Part shown: positions 10,201 through 20,300 of the stretch, piece by piece
Layout of the letters: each line of letters opens with the position of its first letter
Position numbering within the stretch: the stretch's first letter is position 1
Assembly (NCBI GenBank): GCA_963377175.1
Contig: CAUJNA010001236.1
Coordinates: forward strand, 940,696-1,004,695
Source of the DNA: Effrenium voratum
Lineage: Eukaryota > Sar > Dinophyceae > Suessiales > Symbiodiniaceae
Length of the DNA stretch: 64,000 bases
Direction: 5' to 3'
Notes under the pieces: model-generated
What the model saw: the letters and a program-made list of their open reading frames with translations, nothing else
Told to the model about the DNA's origin: nothing
Database searches by the model: none
Program-made: the position numbers and the translations under genes

Positions 10201-13152
10201 TCGTGATTTGTCAATTTATCTTCTGTCAAAGTTGGACTATTTCATGTTATTTTCCAAGAAGGATGGACTAACCTTATTTTATCTGATAAAATGGGGGGTT
10301 CAATGAACCTTGTCTGGAGCCTCTCACGGGGGTCTTGGTGCTGCGCTGCGCCCATTTTGCGTGGCAGGTGCAGCACCTGTGTGGCTTGCCAGATCTCGTG
10401 GCACGGACAGTATTTGGCAAGCACGGGTGTACGATTGCATGGCAGGGGCGGCAGTTGGGTCTCTCCAAACAGTGTGTTGCGTGGCAGGGGCAAGCACGGT
10501 GGCAGGGGCGGCATTTGGTGCTTCGTACACTGGCTTGGTTGCCCACCCCGTTTGGCTTGGCAGGCACTTTGTTTGTGACTGGGCGTGCAGATGTACAATT
10601 GAAGTTACATTGTGTGGCAGGGGCGGCATTTGTCGCTGTCCAGAAAGACTTGGTGCGCTTCGGGCCCCCATTTTGCGTGGCAGGCGCAGCACTGTAGCTT
10701 GGGGAGGAGGATTGCGTGGCAGGGTTGGTTCTCTCCAAACAGTGTGTTGCGTGGCAGGCGCAGCGCTGAGCGACTTGGCGTGCAGATTGCGTGGCAGGGG
10801 CAGTGTTTGGTGAGCACGGGTGTACGAGTGCGTGGCAGGGGCGGCAGCTCGTGTCGGAGCCCTCGTTTTGCGTGGCAGGCGCAGCGCTTTGTGACCGGGC
10901 GTGCAGCAGATTTCGTGGCAGGGGCTGCATGGAGGTGAGCACTGATGTACGATTGCGTGGCAGGGGCAACATTCGATACTCTCTAAAGGGGCTTGGTGTT
11001 ACACTGCGCGCGGACTCGTTAACAGGAAGTAACGATACACACTTGCTAGCTGTTTACTCTCACTCATCTCAGCTCTACTCATCTAAGCTCTTACTCATGT
11101 CACTCCCATTGCACATGGGCGCTTCTTCTTGCGCATCCAGCTGATCTTGACATATCTTGACATGAGATAGCTGGGAGTCGCTCGACACAAACACAGGGCT
11201 CACAGCTCCGGCTTCATTCATTCCTGCGTTCTTCCCTTCTTGCTTTCTCTCTCTCCACGCTGCTAGGTTTCTTTCTTCCGTGAGCCTCAATCATATTTGC
11301 CACAAAAACTTCCCACGTGGAGTTATGCGGTCCTTTAATTCTACATTGTTGATGTATTTTAACTAAGACTGCGCTGCGTGCAGGATGTGAAGCAGAGCTT
11401 CACATTGAACACAGTATGATGCGGGTATTACTTGGTCTGCTGCTTGATGAGTTGCTTCACTAAAAGGAGAAGAGCTTCTGAGAATTACGTTTATAACTAC
11501 TTGGCATTAACTTGCACGAAGATCTGCACGCTGTAGCACGCAGAATGTTCAGAATACGCATTTGGCAAATTGAAAACTTGCATTCTCCAATTCGTTGCTG
11601 TTTCGCTAGCTTCGCTAGCTCACAAGACTGCGGGCTTTCTTATATTCTAAGCAAGCCAAATGCACACAAATATTATCGTATCGCATGGTTGCAAAGCAAG
11701 CATGCTTATGAAAAAGATTCACAAGACACAAGTAGAGATGCGGGTTGGAGAGGTGGAAGCACATTTCACACCTCAAGTAGCATGAGCCCAAATATGCGAG
11801 GAGGACACTCAAAAAGTTGCACGAAAGCTTATCGATAAACTCAATAAACATAAACCGTTCTTCTTCATGAGAAAATCAGTAATATTAATCGAGAAGGCTC
11901 ACTGTGCGTAAGCATTATTCAAAAAGACTCAATAAGATTGTATTCATGAAACGAGATCTCTTCAGTCTTCTCCAACAGAATAGCTGCATAAGAATTCCAA
12001 CCGATAAAGCTTCACATCTGATGATGAACATCAGATGGACGATGGTTGCATTAAATCTTGATATGACATGTCTCATCTAATTCTTGTGTCTTGTGAGAAG
12101 TGACAAGACTCACATCTTACGACGCAACCAAGTGGGGAGTCGTATCTTTTAAAAACTGGGCTTGGTTAATCCGGAGTCCACATGAGGCGGTTTTCCATGT
12201 ACCCTCCGCAAAAACCAGAGGTTCAAACCCCGAATGGTACCCTGACAAAAGGTCTCGCAGGAAACCCTTGGCCACAAATTTACGACGCCAAAACCAAACC
12301 GCAAGCCCACCGATCTTTCAATCACTCTGCGCGTTGTGTCCTTAAGCCGGGCAAACCAAGCTGCAAACGCAGCGCCTGACTGCAAACCTTCGTGGATGGG
12401 CATGGGCACTTGCGTGTGCGCGGCGCTGTCTGGTGCCCTAAAGGGAATGAGGGAATGAATCCAGGGGTCCCCTTAAAGGAAGCCACAAGGGATGGTTTAT
12501 AAGGGTCATCCCCTCATCCAACAAGATGCAAGTTGGCCGGTTGCCATGCATCTTGAATGGGGGGAATGGGCTGCCGGTGCTTGCGTGAGTACGCGCATGC
12601 AGGCTGTGCTTGCTAATGTGCTGCCCCCCCCCTCCACCGCCGATTGCTTGTTGCTATTAAAAAAAATGGAGGTTGGTGGTTGTTGGTGGTTGTAGGCCAG
12701 GGTGCTTCAGAAGAGTTGCCTATGGCAAAACCAGAGCAGGCCAGACCAGCCAGCCACAGAAAGAGAGAAAGAGAGAGAGAGAGAGAGTGAGTGAGTGAGT
12801 GAGAGAGAGACGACGACATGGGCAGCGCTGCGCGTGTTTTTACCGTTGGCCAATATGCGATTAGTGACTAGTGAGTGACAGGTGCTGCGTTGCAGGCATT
12901 CACCATTGTTTGGGCAGCGGTAAGATATAGCAACACAAAACCCAAAAAGCACAGTTGGCGAGCAACAGCATGCAATCATATCATGTTCAACATGCCTTCA
13001 TGAGCACCGAATGCCACCGTGCAGGTGACACCATTGTTTGCCCTGGCTGGGATGCCAAGGGCCGCAGTGTTTCAACTGTGGAAGAGGAGCGACGCTTCAA
13101 CCTGCACCTCACAACTTGCGAGGAGGAGTTTGTTCATCGGATGGAGTCTTGA
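2433..13152 (+). CDS. DUF442/DSP-like phosphatase domain fused to ETHE1-like domain, array copy 2
   Basis: Proposed exons are 2433-2998, 3175-~3270, 4716-4842, 5659-5878 and 13025-13152 (TGA). Exon 1 starts MGCQVSTSS, a possible N-myristoylation/palmitoylation signal, chosen because copies 3 and 4 keep M-[GA]-C-S at the same place. It encodes a DUF442/dual-specificity-like domain with the loop QCSSANR (CX4R, with Ala replacing the usual Gly). Exon 2 has YLVKCPETK and LIDPV. Exon 3 has LKYILNTHSRADN, the degenerate counterpart of the HxHxDH metal motif. Exon 4 has TPGHT and FTGRSLLIRS. Exon 5 has CPGWDAKG and VSTVEEER. The second and last His of HxHxDH and the Asp of FTGD are missing, so persulfide dioxygenase activity is unlikely. 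The order resembles bacterial Blh proteins of sulfide metabolism. The last intron is about 7.1 kb and repeat-filled. Confidence 0.72.
6898..7085. repeat. Left arm of a ~170-190-bp inverted repeat
   Basis: This stretch, beginning GCATCATAAGATGTGAG and running through CTTTATCGGTTGGAATTCTTA, matches the reverse complement of 11,961-12,125 with scattered substitutions and small indels. The pair encloses about 5 kb of microsatellite and satellite DNA. It could be the terminal inverted repeats of a decayed DNA transposon or MITE pair. I see no clear target duplication. Confidence 0.75.
7200..8000. repeat. CACT/CAGT microsatellite tract
   Basis: About 800 bp of tetranucleotide repeat dominated by CACT, with local CTCTCTAT, CCACTCCA, CAGT and CTCGCAGTCACT variants. 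Open frames across it (reading THSLTHSL) are artefacts of the repeat. Confidence 0.95.
8001..10985. repeat. Satellite array, ~0.7-kb units of mixed GC-rich and AT-rich modules
   Basis: Repeat landmarks recur in direct orientation. GAACCTTGTCTGGAGCCTCT occurs near 8,876, 9,611 and 10,305, and GGGGCGGGTCGGATCC near 8,510, 9,245 and 9,940, giving units of about 690-740 bp. Each unit has a GC-rich part built of many short variants of GCGTGGCAGGGGCGGC or GCGTGGCAGGCGCAGC, and an AT-rich part with TAAAACTAATTTTGGCC. The first and second units are nearly identical; the third and the tail (10,380-10,985) are more diverged and made almost only of the short GC-rich module. No coding function is supported. 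Confidence 0.9.
11961..12125. repeat. Right arm of the inverted repeat
   Basis: Reverse-complement partner of 6,898-7,085, ending CTCACATCTTACGACGC. Similarity stops sharply on both sides, which suggests the arms are true element ends or an inverted duplication. Confidence 0.75.
12150..12240 (+). repeat. tRNA-derived SINE-like segment
   Basis: A box-A-like TGGTTAATCCGG (12,163-12,174) is followed 56 bp later by a box-B-like GAGGTTCAAACCCC (12,218-12,231), the internal RNA polymerase III promoter layout of tRNA-derived SINEs. It does not fold as a complete tRNA. It lies immediately outside the right inverted-repeat arm. Confidence 0.4.
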
Positions 13153-13940
13153 CGGTGAATTGCGTGGGTGAAGAGAGTTCTTTGTTCTCGACTTTGTGTT
13201 GAAAGTCCTTCCTACACACTGTGGATTCAAACAATACAGGACTCTTCTGTTCTTACCACCTTCCTGATGCAAAGCAGCATTCGTCTCACCCCTGCAGAAA
13301 AGTTCAAAGGAAACTACTTGCGGTCATTTAACTCCCAGGCCTTTGGGCCCTCAAGTGATGGAAATGCCATGTCAATATTTGGAACTGTGGCCAAATAGGC
13401 AAAGGAAGCTTGTGTAGAAGCAACCTATTGGGAACTGAGACATGCAAAAGCACTTTTATTGTTTACTGAGAGCACTTGCGGATGATCTTCAAGAGTAGAT
13501 GCGCCTTTCATGAAAAGGTAAGAGACAGATGGAAAACGCGAGGACTGGGAGATCGCAATAGGCAGAAAACGCCGTTGGTCCTGTGCATGATTTCGGCTCG
13601 TCGGCCAGTGTCAGTGTGCACAGCACTTGGTCACGAGTTGTGACAGCGGCAGGCTTGGAGCGGGTGCGGAGCGCATTCGGGGACGGGACCGTTCGCACAC
13701 TGTTCACAGCAAGCGAAGCTTTTGCGCACTTTCGGTGGGTCGACCCTCGGAAACTTGTGGTTTTCTACGATTTGCACTTAGTTCGCTTGACCCCCTGGCG
13801 TCCAATGGGTCAACCTCAGAAGACTTGTTTTACTTGAACGTTTTCCAGCTGGCGCAGCCATCAAAAGGCGATCCCTCTGCGGACTTGCGGCGGTTGACCT
13901 TCCAAGATTCGCAGCCCTTTGCGTTTTTCGCTTTCGTGGG

Positions 13941-14205
13941 CTGAGAGAGAGAGAGCGAGAGCCAAAGAAAAAAGAGAAAGCAAAAGAAAGAGAGAGAGAG
14001 AGAGAGAGAGAAGTGCAAGGAAGAAAGGTCAAGAAGAAGAAAGAGAGAGAGAGAGAGAGAAAAGCAAAGAAAAAGAGCATGAAAGAAAGGATAGAAAAGG
14101 AGAAGAGAAACAAATTGACAAAGAGAGTGGGACAAACAAAGAAAGAGAGAAGGACAACACGAAAGAGGGAACGCGAGAACAAAAGGACAGGGAAAGACAC
14201 GAAGG
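13941..14205. repeat. Purine-rich GA/AAAG tract
   Basis: Imperfect run of GAGAGA, AAAGAAAG and AAGAAGAA on the plus strand. Open frames over it are low-complexity artefacts. Confidence 0.9.
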
Positions 14206-15366
14206 GGGGGAGGAAAAACTAGCTCTGAACTATATATATGTATATATCTAGGGGGTTTTGCTTCCTGAAACTTCCGCCCCCGGGAAAAAATGAAAACAAT
14301 AATGTTTTGAAAAGGCTTGCTGCAATAGTGTTCCCCCGTGTAACTGCTGAAAGACGACCGAATGCAGAGGTTCTGTTCTGGCCGGCCAAGACTTAGCTCG
14401 AGCTCCCCCGGCGCTGGTAAACATGAGAACCACGCTCGTGGCACACGGCATTTCAGGAAAGGAGGCATTACTCGAGCCCCAATTTGATTGGCATCGGCGT
14501 CAGCGTATCGGATGAGAAGGAGCTGGCCGGCCCTGTGCATGACGCTTGTCGCAGAGCTGTGCTCAAGCCGGTTGCCACATGTCAAACAACAATTGCTATA
14601 TTTTGGTTTGCTGATTTTTTGCCTCGCTCGCTGGACACTATATCGCTAGGAGACCTTTGCGTGGCTGCTGTTTGCATTTGGGCAGCCATTCATTGTGACC
14701 CCCACCCCCAGTAGCTTGAGCTTGCAGGCCCCCGCCCGAAATTGCCACAGGGTTGGATTAACATTGGCGCAAGAAGGACCTGAAACATTGAGTTTGAGCC
14801 TGGACTTTTTTGTTTTTCTTGCTGATGTCTTGGCAGCTCAGACCAATCGCAGCGTGTCGTGCCCAGATCTGAATGCAATGAAGGCGTGTGCAGTGCGCGC
14901 GCTTACAGATACAATTCGGGAAGAACTTTCAGAGATTCATTTCAGCTCCCTTTGACACTGGTGCTGTACAGACCGAGCGGCAAAGCATGAGCGCAGCTAA
15001 GCTGCGCCCAGACATGTGGTTCAGCCTTCTGATTTTGTTTGTAGGCAGTTCAGATGAAGTCCACGAGTGACCTCCAACATGACAGCTCAAGAGCTGTTCA
15101 TCAGTTGGACGAACTGACTCAGACCTTTGCAGTTTCCCGCTTTTTGTTGGCTGTGTGGTGCAGGTTATGTGGCATGATACCGCGATGCGCCACACAATGG
15201 TCAAAAATACAGTCCTGCTTGTGGGCGTTGGATGCCCTCAAGTGTCAATGGCACTTTCTTTGCCAAACTCAGGGCAAGAGGCAACGAAGGCGCCGATGGA
15301 AGATCGCAGCCTCTCAAACTTCCTGCGCGTGCAGCCTGACAGTTGGCATCTTCGCACGCGGCAGTG

Positions 15367-15376
15367 TTGGCTCAAG
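15367..15376 (+). other. Possible relict spliced-leader end before copy 3 start
   Basis: TTGGCTCAAG equals the last 10 bases of the dinoflagellate spliced leader and sits 16 bp before the ATG of copy 3. A genomic leader remnant just before a start codon is known in dinoflagellates as a mark of mRNA reintegration. Ten bases is short, so chance is possible. Confidence 0.35.
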
Positions 15377-15392
15377 GGTGTGGGGTGCCGTG

Positions 15393-17779
15393 ATGGGTTG
15401 CTCAAGCTCGCAATCCCAAGCTGGTCCGATTCCTGGCTGGGAAGCTATTGAGAAGGAGCATCCGGCACGATTTCCGTGTCTTCCTGGAGACGTGCTCATC
15501 AGTGGCAACCTGCCCAAGGAGGTCGTTTTCCAGCTCGCTGGGTACTGCAAGGGGTGGTTGTATATTGATCCAGAGCAAGATGAGCTGAAGGCTGAGTCCA
15601 TTTTTGCTCGCAGCTGTTCCTTGCAAGTGGTGCCATTCAAACCGGGTAGGGACACTTCCATCAGTGCCATGCACAAGATGTTTACGGCCATCAGCCAGAT
15701 GCCGCGGCCTTTGATGATTCAGTGCAGCAGCGCGAATCGCGCTGCTGTAGCACTGCTGCTTTGGATGGCGATTCGGTATGGCTACAGCAGGGCTTCTGTA
15801 GATCAGCTGCTGCTAGACCTGGAGCTGAACTCTGTGAGGTCTGACGCAAAGCGATGGCTTGAGAGTCAGTTGCCAGAAGTGGGGAAGGTGGAGCCTTTGA
15901 TCTCGCGCAGCCCCGAGGTGACTCAACTTTATGACAAGGCAGCTCAGTCTCAGTCCAGTTCGCCGACTTTTTTTTGTTTCTCTTCAGCTTCAGTGTAAGT
16001 CGTGGTCGCGTGGTCGCAGCTTTGCCTTGCGCGAGGTAACTACCACCTTGACGTACGTGATCGCCTGCCCAGGGACTAAGGAAGCCCTTCTGATCGACCC
16101 AGTGCTGGGGCAGGTGGATCGGGACTTGGAGCTTTTGCAGTCCATGGGACTCTGGGCTTTCGTTTCTGCGGGAGTTGGTGAGGCCAAAAAGGGGGTTCAT
16201 TTTGGGGACTTTGGGATTTTGGGTTTGCTATGGATGCCTTGTCTATGAAGTTCTTTTGCCGAGGCGATGCCGAGGCATGGCTTGCAAAGGCTCAAAGAGT
16301 TGCAGATGTTCCATTGTGATCAGTTAGGCACGCAAAAAGGACGCCACGTGGGCTGAAGGTCGGAAACATGGATCAAGGTTTTTTTTTAAAGGCGGCCAGG
16401 CGTGTCCCAGCTGAGGATGCAGTCTGAAGTACGTGCTGAACACGCAGAGCCACCCCGAGCTCGGCGCCACCACCGGGCGCCTGCGGCAGAAGCAGCCAAA
16501 GCTGCGCACGGTGATCTCGGAAGCCTCTGGCGCAGAGGCGGATATCAAGGCAGGGGGCTTGATTCGGTTGCAGATGTGCGGGTCAAAACCGTTTTGGATC
16601 CCATTTTTTGGGGTAGAAGAATTCACCACCCATTGTAGAACCTATTTTAGTGGGGATTGGGATGTTCACTAGGGGTACGATTTGGATTTTGACACATGGC
16701 CGTGTCTTTATCTGGTTGCTGAGATTCAAGCTTCCTTTTGTTTTGAATAAACGTGAAGTTTTTGCATTGCGAGGTGCACCATGGACAGCGCATTGCGCTG
16801 GGCAAGCTACGTTTGGAGGTGCGGGGGACTCCAGGCCACACCACAGGATGCATCACCTGCGTGCTGCGAACCGGCACGGCGAGCTTCGCCTTCACCGGGA
16901 GCACGCTGCTGATCCGCAGCTGCGGGAAGACAGACCAAGGCTTTGCCCGTCAGCTCTACCGCAGCGTGCACGAGCAGATCTTTACTCTACCAGGCGGCAG
17001 AAAACTCCGAGGAACAAGCCGACAAAGCAAGAAAACCATAGAAAACCGGCAGAGCAAACAAGAGAACAAGCAAATATGAATGAATCCTCTCTTGACTTGT
17101 TGGCATGTGGCAGGGGCAAGGGGTTCAACAACTACCCCCTTGGATAGCCGCCTGAAAGCGCACTCTCACCTAACACGTTCCTTTGCTCGAGCTGCCATAA
17201 ACGCAAGTTGGCCTTTTCTTTCAACTTACACGTACTGTTGGCGTGCCGATTCGCTGGAGAATCAAAGTTGCACGTTCGCATTGTGAGTACAAACCTGTGG
17301 CTTTTGTGACTGGGCTTCACTCTTTTCGGCCGCGCAAAACTGTATTTGTGGGCAGTGGCGCAACATTCGTCCGGTTCTCCGGATGCATTGTCGGGGCAGA
17401 AGGCTTTGTCGCGGCACGTTCATTGCTTCTTGGTTTCAGATGTGGCTTGATGTTTTTTAGCGCGCCGCTGTGTGAGCCATGTGAAATGCGGGAGGTGGTA
17501 TCTTTCCCTCGAGTTCGCTCTGCACCTCTCTGTCCTCCTTCCTTTATCTCGTTTGTCAGCCAGAACCTGCCTAGCCAAACATCATCTCAGGGCGGGTGGA
17601 CTAGCTTCATCCCTTTCCCAATCTTTTCAGCTCTTGCCTTCCAGCCTGCAGGTGATACCATCGTGTGCCCTGGCCATGACTCCAAGGGCCGCAGCGTTTC
17701 TACAGTGCAAGAGGAGAGGCGCTTCAACCGACGCCTAACAGAGTGCGAGGAGGACTTTGTGAATCGGATGGCGCCTTGA
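15393..17779 (+). CDS. DUF442/DSP-like phosphatase domain fused to ETHE1-like domain, array copy 3
   Basis: Exons: 15393-15938, 16036-~16150, 16423-16549, 16774-16993 and 17652-17779 (TGA). Exons 3, 4 and 5 have exactly the lengths of copy 2 (127, 220 and 128 bp). The start is MGCSSSQSQ. The phosphatase-like domain carries [10 protein letters not shown] and the run [10 protein letters not shown]. Exon 2 encodes [10 protein letters not shown] and [16 protein letters not shown]. Exon 3 has LNTQSHPEL where the HxHxDH motif should be. Exon 4 has TPGHT and [10 protein letters not shown]. Exon 5 has CPGHDSKG and VSTVQEER. Three positions of the metal motif and the FTGD aspartate are changed, so the domain is probably not a working dioxygenase. 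A 97-bp GC-AG intron (15939-16035) splits a site that is uninterrupted in copy 2. The exon 2/3 junction is uncertain. Confidence 0.78.
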
Positions 17780-18280
17780 CTTTCGGGTTTGCTTGTACCT
17801 CGCGCCTTCCGATGCAGTCCATGGAGTTCTTCCCGCGCATGGGAAATCAAATTTGTGTCATTTTGCCTTGGATGCCAGTGGCTTTCAAGCTCATAACGTG
17901 TTCACAGCTACAATCAGGCCTCTCTCTTGTAAGCTTCTTTCCCAAGCTGCCCCTCTTCCAAAAAGGCCATGTGTCGCATGGGCGGCTTGTAGGGATCAGC
18001 TGCCTGGGCTGCCTGGGTGTTCAGCTCCATGGCACCAAAACGGAGGCCACCCAAAGCTCCAGCCAAGCGATGCTGCCCACAGGGGGAGCTGACCTGGCGC
18101 AACTGCCGGGCTTTTCGAGGTATAAGGCCTGCATGCAATCAACGAACAAAATGGCCGGCCGCAAACTTGGCTGACGTCTATCCATAGCCGTTTGTTGCAT
18201 TCAGCCCATGTTGTGTTTTGCGTCAGGCGGTTACAGATTGAAAAGGGCAGCCCCCACCCACAAGGACTGCTTGCTTAGCT
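17780..18280. other. Spacer between copies 3 and 4
   Basis: No coding block, RNA gene or repeat could be recognised here apart from ordinary mixed-composition sequence. Confidence 0.4.
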
Positions 18281-20300
18281 GCTTTAAGAGCTGAGGAGAA
18301 GAGGTTTTCGAGCCCCCAGCTTTGCAACACCTCGGAGGAGATGGCAACCATAGTGCATGACTCTTGGCTTGGAGCTAGCAATGTTTCAGTCAGCCGCACC
18401 TGAGTTTGGCTCAATGGTTTGCGAGACTAGCTTGCAGGTGGCACAACTAATTGTATTACTCTTGGATTTTAGAGAGCAGGCGTTTTTGACTCAAACCAGA
18501 ACCACCGCAGGCAAGACGTTGTGCCGTAGTCTTGGGTTTGGAGCTGTTGTTTCTGCAATGACAAGCCCTTGAACCTGTGCGTTGACCGAGCATAGTTGAG
18601 TAATCAGTAGGGTAGTCTTAGCTCTTGCTTGGTTTATGCCGTGTGCATGGCCCTCATAGACTCTCGCACAAGTGCTTTGACATCACCTTGTTGCACGGCA
18701 CTGCTCTTCGCATTTCACTGTCGGACTGTGCGGCCGCATGTGCCACCTACCTAAAAGATGCAGGCGTTTCTAGGTGCAGTACGCATGTCAATGCAGGCCG
18801 CAAAGAAGCTTCTACATTCCAGTTCATGGTCCTCGCTCTTTTCATGTCGTTGCTACAGACACCCAAATTAGATGCAATCTCTCGCTTGCATGTTGTTTGC
18901 CGCTCTGGTGTTTGTATGTTTCGTTGTTTTTCAGTGATACTTGAAGAGCTAAGAAGCGAAGCCTGTCGTGCCCCGAGCTGATGGGTTCTGCTGCGCCCAC
19001 AAAGCAGGCCCGCTTGCAGAGGAGCTTTACCGACGCCATGTTGGAACAGGTATCGGATATATATTTTGGTTCTTTCTGAGATTCAAGGTTCTGTACAGAG
19101 CGCTATGCATGCCCGCAGCTAAGCTGCATGAAGACTTAAGCTCTCTTTTTCCTCATTTTCAGGCCAGAAAGACGTCCACAAGTGACCTCCAACTGAACAG
19201 CCCAAAGGCTGTTTAATTGTTGGATCAAATGGCCATTGGGTCCCTGGGTGTTTGTCCATTTTCTGATGGCCAGGCTTGGGTGCAGATACAGTACGCTGCA
19301 CGGAGTTGAAACGCCAGGTCAAAGAACTACGCATTATATCGTCTTCCTTTGCTCACGGAGTAACTCAACTCTTTGAATGGCGCCTTGAAGGGGCTGCTAT
19401 CTTGATCAGACTCCGGACCAGAGGTAAGCCCTTGCCAATGAGAAAAAGAATGCTCTTGAGCGCACACGCACCACGGCCAGACACACCCACTCGTGCAATG
19501 AATTGGACACGCAAGGCGCACCGGAAAAAAAAAAAAAAAAAAAAAAAACTGCCATTTGTGGGCCGTTTTCAGCGGGCCGGAACTGTAAGCCACGGTGAGT
19601 GCCGCGCGGTTGGACAACTCGTGGTAAATCAGAACACAGCATCACACAGTGCACACTTGTTCAGAGCAGACGCTAAATAAAGGGGTTCCGAATCTATTTG
19701 TCAAGCCATGGGCTGAATGCTCCCATCCAATTTTTGCACCACTATGGCCTGCTCAAGCAGCATTTCCTTTCCGGCTTGCAGCCTTCCCTGTCTTCCGGGA
19801 GATGTGCTTGCGAGCAGCAGCCAGCAGCCTTCCCAAAGATGTCGTCCGCACATTGAGCCGGATCAAGATGAGCAGTTCATGCCTGAGGCCATCAGGGATC
19901 GGAACACACTGCTGGAAGCAGTTCCCTTCAAGCCTGGCGGAGATACATGATACATCCATCGGTGCCATGCATCGCAAGTGTGACACCCTCAGCAAGATGC
20001 CCTCGCTCCTTGATTCGGTGTAATGCGAATCGCGCTACCATCGAACCAGCTGCTTTGGATGGCACGGCACGGATTCGGGCAAGGCATCAGACCGGCGGCT
20101 CTTGGAGTTCTTCCCTGAGATCTGTTGCGAAAGGTGGCTGGAGGAGCAACTAGTTGCCCTTTCAAGGTGGAGCGCCATATCCCAGAGGTGATTCTACCCT
20201 ACAGGTTACCACCTTGGTGTAAATCGCTTGCCAATATAGGAGGTCTTGCTCAGCATCGTGACCTGGAGATTCTGCACATGGGACGCTGGGCCTGGGTGTT
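18281..20300 (+). pseudogene. Decayed array copy 4
   Basis: Leader blocks are still recognisable: block a near 18,290-18,375 (EKRFSSPQL, IVHDSWLGAS), block b near 18,960-19,050 (KKRSLSCPEL, SFTDAMLEQ) and block c near 19,105-19,135 (MPAAKLHE). The phosphatase-domain exon begins MACSSSIS at about 19,746. It keeps [16 protein letters not shown] and VPFKPGGDT, then needs at least two frame changes (near 19,950 and 20,010) to continue into SIGAMHRK and IRCNANRA, where the catalytic loop is altered. A remnant of exon 2 with an internal stop lies at about 20,200-20,290. No ETHE1 exons 3-5 were found downstream. This is therefore a truncated pseudogene at the edge of the array. Confidence 0.7.
19523..19548 (+). 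repeat. Poly-A run
   Basis: About 25 consecutive adenines inside copy 4. It may be a retroposon tail, but no element was recognised upstream. Confidence 0.9.

Larger units (their letters stand above)
5879..13024 (+). other. Giant GC-AG intron of copy 2
   Basis: The intron begins GCTGGC right after TTGCCAG and ends GTGCAG before the last exon, the same junction as in copies 1 and 3, where the intron is 183 and 658 bp. Its left part (about 6,070-6,890) is unique-looking sequence with recurring TTCTGAACACA and CTTGCAA words and no gene. Then come an inverted repeat arm, a CACT microsatellite, a satellite array, about 1 kb of unassigned sequence (10,985-11,960), the second inverted arm, a tRNA-like SINE candidate, and a GA-rich run near 12,765-12,815. 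The size difference between copies is best explained by insertion of this repeat cluster. Confidence 0.55.
13153..15392 (+). other. Spacer and leader exon blocks upstream of copy 3
   Basis: Conserved short blocks match those before copies 2 and 4. Two segments read PVHDFGSSAS (near 13,580) and PVHDACRRA (near 14,535), resembling block a. Block b (about 14,840-14,945) reads TNRSVSCPDL and then IREELSEIH. Block c follows CTGTACAG near 14,970 and reads SMSAAKLRP. A further block near 15,054 reads KSTSDLQHDSS and has a counterpart before copy 4 (KTSTSDLQLNS). Function is unrecognised. The stretch 13,153-13,570 shows nothing I can name. Confidence 0.35.

Noticed and set aside
8001..10985. CRISPR-like regular repeats
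   Set aside because: Repeat length varies, spacers are themselves repeated, and the context is a eukaryotic intron.
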